64,000 bases of DNA, from contig JAAZOK010000009.1 in NCBI GenBank assembly GCA_012797815.1, positions 1 through 64,000 on the forward strand, written 5' to 3'. The translations under genes were made by a program, and so were the position numbers. The number at the start of each line of letters is the position of its first letter. Position 1 is the first letter of the stretch. The notes beneath the pieces were generated by a model, which was not told where the DNA came from, did no database searches, and saw only the letters and a list, made by a program, of their open reading frames with translations. Positions 61,393 through 64,000 of this stretch are shown one piece after another. This DNA is from Chloroflexota bacterium. GTDB taxonomy: Bacteria > Chloroflexota > Anaerolineae > Anaerolineales > Anaerolineaceae.

Positions 61393-63135
61393 TTACAGAC
61401 TGCCCTTCCTGCCGAACTGCTTCTCGAGGATATCCACGGATAGATGGATCATGGTAGGTCTGCCATGGGGACAGGTGCGCGGGTTCTGGCAGGCTTCCAA
61501 CTGCCGCACCAGTCCCTGCTGCTCTTGCATGGAAAGTGTCATCCCTCCTTTAACTGCCACACCTTTACAAATGGAACGCACCAGTATCTCTTCTTTCTGC
61601 CTGGTCACCGCATTTCTGCCCTCTTCTCCCACTTCATGCAGGGCATCTTGCATGATCTTCAACGAAAAATTGCGCGCCAGGAAGCTGGGTACAGCCCGGA
61701 TGCGGTAGCTGGTTGGACCAAATGGTTCCACCTGAAAACCCATCTCGTTGAAACTCGCCAGCAGGTCTGCAAAGAGCTCCCCTTCTTTAGGATTGGGAGT
61801 GAACAAGATGGGTTCCAGCAGTAATTGAGCATCCCCCGTCTGGCGGCTTTTATCGAGCAGTTGTTCATATAGGATGCGCTCATGAGCAGCATGTTGATCG
61901 ATCAGATATAACCCATCCGGACCTTCCGCCACGATGTAGGTGGCGCCCACCTGCCCGATCACACGCAGCAGAGGGATCTGCCCAGTGAGACCCAGATCGG
62001 GTTGAGGGGAAGATGGGGGTGTAGTTTGGAATGGAACAGGAGTGGAAAAAGGTTCCGTTGTAGTTGGCAGAGGGTGAGAGGAATGCTGGAAAGCATCTGC
62101 CTGCTCATTGGAGTTAGCCCACAGCGATGAGCTAAAGGCAGGTGCCGGGGAAGACGCCAGCAGTGCCAGGCGCACCGCGCGCACCAGCCTCCCGGTAACC
62201 GCACGGGCATCTGCAAAACGCACTTCCGCTTTGGCAGGATGGATGTTGATATCCACCTCCTGCGGTGGCACCTCCAGGAAGACCACCGCGATCGGGAACC
62301 TGCCCACCATCAGATAGGAACGATACGCATTCACCAGGGCGGAGGTCATGCCCACATCCTGGATCAAGCGCCCATTGACAAAGAAATGGATATCGCGCCG
62401 GTTGGAGCGTGTGATGCCCACCGGACTGCAGAATCCCACGATATGATAATCCGCTTCTGCAAGGTCGAGTTCCAGCATCTGCCGGGCACTATCCAGATCA
62501 TAGACCGACGCCAGGATCTCGCGCCGGTTGCCATTCCCGGATGTTTGCAGAGAGATACGTCCTTCCACTTCCAGCGTGAAACGGATGTGGAGGTAAGCCA
62601 GGGCATACAGCGTCACCAATTCTGCAATGCGGCTGCGTTCGGTGCGATCGGATTTCAAGAATTTCAGTCTGGCAGGCACATTGGCAAAAAGTTCACGCAC
62701 TTCCAAACGAGAACCCTGCGGGAAGGCTTTCTGAAGCACTTTTTTGACCTTGCCGCCATCACATACCAGTTCACTACCTTCATTTTCATCACGGGCACGC
62801 GTCTGGACGCGCAGATGGGATACCGCTCCGATGGATGCCAGCGCTTCCCCACGAAATCCCAGAGAATGGATACGCTGCAGGTCATCGATCGAATCGATCT
62901 TGCTGGTGGCAAAACGGGTAACCGCCAGCGCCACCTCCTGCGCCGGAATGCCACTGCCATCATCGCTGATCTCGATCAATTCCTTGCCGCCACCTGCGAT
63001 ACGAATAGAAATGGTCTGTGCACCGGCATCGATGGCATTTTCCAGCAGTTCTTTAACCACCGACGCCGGATTTTCAACCACTTCCCCGGCAGCGATCTTA
63101 TTGGTAACGGATTCCGGTAATATTTTTATGGGCAA
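61393..63135 (-). CDS. mutL: DNA mismatch repair protein MutL
   Basis: Links mismatch recognition to strand incision. 580 residues. GHKL ATPase motifs 'VVKELLENAIDAGA', 'DDGSGI' and 'GFRGEALASIGAVS', the transducer domain, a variable Pro/Ser-rich linker (about 330-385), and the C-terminal endonuclease motif 'DQHAAHERILYE' with 'CPHGRPTMIHLS', so it should nick DNA itself. The start is TTG, with AGAGGTGA four bases upstream and the conserved 'PIKILPESVTNKIAAGEV' right after it. mutS is not in the window. tilS follows in the same direction. Confidence 0.96.
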   Translation of the reverse strand: MPIKILPESVTNKIAAGEVVENPASVVKELLENAIDAGAQTISIRIAGGGKELIEISDDGSGIPAQEVALAVTRFATSKIDSIDDLQRIHSLGFRGEALASIGAVSHLRVQTRARDENEGSELVCDGGKVKKVLQKAFPQGSRLEVRELFANVPARLKFLKSDRTERSRIAELVTLYALAYLHIRFTLEVEGRISLQTSGNGNRREILASVYDLDSARQMLELDLAEADYHIVGFCSPVGITRSNRRDIHFFVNGRLIQDVGMTSALVNAYRSYLMVGRFPIAVVFLEVPPQEVDINIHPAKAEVRFADARAVTGRLVRAVRLALLASSPAPAFSSSLWANSNEQADAFQHSSHPLPTTTEPFSTPVPFQTTPPSSPQPDLGLTGQIPLLRVIGQVGATYIVAEGPDGLYLIDQHAAHERILYEQLLDKSRQTGDAQLLLEPILFTPNPKEGELFADLLASFNEMGFQVEPFGPTSYRIRAVPSFLARNFSLKIMQDALHEVGEEGRNAVTRQKEEILVRSICKGVAVKGGMTLSMQEQQGLVRQLEACQNPRTCPHGRPTMIHLSVDILEKQFGRKGSL

Positions 63136-63183
63136 ATTTCACCTCTTCAGAAATTATATCCCAGGCCTTTGTAGATTTTTCGG

Positions 63184-63189
63184 TATACT
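63184..63189 (+). promoter_or_regulatory. -10 box of the HAD phosphatase gene
   Basis: TATACT lies seven bases before the ATG at 63197; no Shine-Dalgarno sequence is present, which suggests a leaderless mRNA. Confidence 0.4.
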
Positions 63190-63196
63190 TACCTGC

Positions 63197-63847
63197 ATGA
63201 CAAAAAACTTCGAGATCTTACTGGTCGATGTTGACCGCACACTTTATCCTTTTGAATGCAATGTGTGGGATGCCATCGGCGAACGCATTCATGACTTCAT
63301 CCACCTCAAGCTGGGATTATCTAAAGAAGAAGCCCGCCAACTGCGCCTTTCCCTGCGCGAGCGTTATCCCACTACCTGGCAGGGATTGAATGAGGAATAT
63401 GACATCGATAAAGATGAATATCTGCGTTTCGTTCATGAAGTCGATCTCACTTCCCTGCTTCCCCCCAACCCTGCGCTGCCGGGTCTTTTCGCGGCCCTTC
63501 CGCAAAAGAAGATCGTCTTCACCAATTCCACCCGCTACCATGCCGGTCGGGTGCTGGATTATTTCTCCATCAAGCCATACTTTTCAGATATCATCGATGT
63601 CACCATGATCAGTCCTTATACCAAATTCGAACGGGAGGCTTTCCCGCTGGCACTGGAATATCTGGGCAATCCCGCTCCGGAGGGCTGTGTGATGATCGAT
63701 GACGAGGAATCCATCATCGACAATGCGGTTGCCAGCGGCATGCAGGGGGTTCTGGTAAATGCTGCCCCCCAGCAAAACGGACATTCGCATGTGCAAATTC
63801 CATCCATCAACTTCCTGGCAGAGGCGCTTGCCCGATTATCAGAATAA
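63197..63847 (+). CDS. HAD family hydrolase, pyrimidine 5'-nucleotidase-like
   Basis: 216 residues from the ATG at 63197; the open frame further upstream overlaps mutL and is spurious. Motif I is 'LLVDVDRTLYP' (both catalytic Asp kept; Arg in place of the common Asp/Gly), motif II 'KIVFTNSTRYHAGRVL', motif III Lys in 'PYTKFEREAF' and motif IV 'VMIDDEESIIDNA'. The 'TLYP' and cap pattern resembles the SDT1/YjjG nucleotidases. Substrate not proven. Divergent from mutL. Confidence 0.87.
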   Translation: MTKNFEILLVDVDRTLYPFECNVWDAIGERIHDFIHLKLGLSKEEARQLRLSLRERYPTTWQGLNEEYDIDKDEYLRFVHEVDLTSLLPPNPALPGLFAALPQKKIVFTNSTRYHAGRVLDYFSIKPYFSDIIDVTMISPYTKFEREAFPLALEYLGNPAPEGCVMIDDEESIIDNAVASGMQGVLVNAAPQQNGHSHVQIPSINFLAEALARLSE

Positions 63848-63919
63848 TGTCCAAATTAACTCAAGTTACCCACACGTGAGTAAAATTGAACGTATCTTCG
63901 TATGGAACGAGGTATGCTT

Positions 63920-64000
63920 ATGAACAAGTTTTTACGGAATTTGATCACCTTTTTTGTGGCAGTCACCCTGCTGACCGCCACATTTTATGCCGGTCTGTGG
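63920..64000 (+). CDS. Start of a membrane or exported protein (cut by window edge)
   Basis: 27 codons, open to the edge. The N-terminus 'MNKFLRNLITFFVAVTLLT' is a typical signal anchor or signal peptide. An in-frame ATG at 63914 is an alternative start. Nothing more can be said about its function. Confidence 0.55.
   Translation, partial: MNKFLRNLITFFVAVTLLTATFYAGLW

Noticed and set aside
62744-63196. Upstream extension of the HAD phosphatase frame
   Set aside because: It overlaps mutL on the other strand and has no homology; the family starts at 'MTKNFEILLVDVD'.

Overview
The window reads as one continuous piece of chromosome from a member of the Chloroflexota, most likely class Anaerolineae. 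This placement is inferred from gene content: two 'Chlor_Arch_YYY' (DUF2298) membrane proteins, a mevalonate kinase followed by an isopentenyl phosphate kinase, an rpoC with a large internal coiled-coil insertion, and moderate GC content. I see no phage, insertion sequence, CRISPR array or rRNA operon. One tRNA gene (Leu, anticodon CAG) is present. Nearly all space is coding and no gap exceeds 300 bases; the longest gaps (about 190-245 bases) hold promoters, terminators or the tRNA.

Layout. 1-10.4 kb: end of an ECF sigma factor gene; an alpha/beta hydrolase; a 1047-residue fusion of serine hydroxymethyltransferase and glycine-cleavage T protein, followed by a PLP aminotransferase and preceded by a leader with a promoter, a tiny hydrophobic ORF and a terminator hairpin; a TGS-domain nucleoside kinase; a LipM-like octanoyltransferase; a YdcF-type protein; and a TIM-barrel/NTF2-like fusion. 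10.4-20.4 kb (minus strand): rpoC, which has no rpoB beside it, a two-gene ABC exporter, and a large orphan sensor histidine kinase. 20.4-39.8 kb (minus strand): a tight run of eleven genes starting with lepA and continuing through a flippase-like protein, a CDP-paratose-2-epimerase-like enzyme, a GT4 glycosyltransferase, a methyltransferase, several very large GT-C/GT39 and DUF2298 membrane proteins, cytidylate kinase and a C69 peptidase. It looks like a surface-glycan or glycolipid assembly locus embedded between housekeeping genes. 39.8-43.9 kb: tlyA, then divergently a UbiA-type polyprenyl-phosphate phosphoribosyltransferase-like gene, mevalonate kinase, isopentenyl phosphate kinase, and greA. 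43.9-50.7 kb (minus): an unknown membrane protein, then the run rpsP-khpA-rimM-dprA-manC-topA. 50.8-55.1 kb (plus): degV, a DUF1015 gene, an M23 peptidase lipoprotein and queG. 55.1-64 kb: a LysM membrane protein, an FtsB/DivIC-like protein, tRNA-Leu, a membrane sensor with a GAF-like domain, an LCP-family ligase, a tyrosine-recombinase-like protein that has lost its catalytic residues, tilS, mutL, a HAD phosphatase and the start of one more gene.

Functional threads. One-carbon metabolism: the SHMT-GcvT fusion, with a lipoyl-type octanoyltransferase nearby that could modify GcvH. Isoprenoid and glycan: the mevalonate kinase/isopentenyl phosphate kinase pair points to the alternative mevalonate route; its polyprenol products could feed the UbiA-type enzyme and, as lipid-linked sugars, the GT-C transferases on the other strand. 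Cell envelope: M23, LysM, FtsB-like and LCP proteins suggest peptidoglycan or an equivalent wall polymer. Gene starts: several genes begin 6-11 bases after a good -10 box and have no Shine-Dalgarno sequence, which suggests frequent leaderless mRNAs.

All functional calls come from motif and sequence recognition only; no database search was run.
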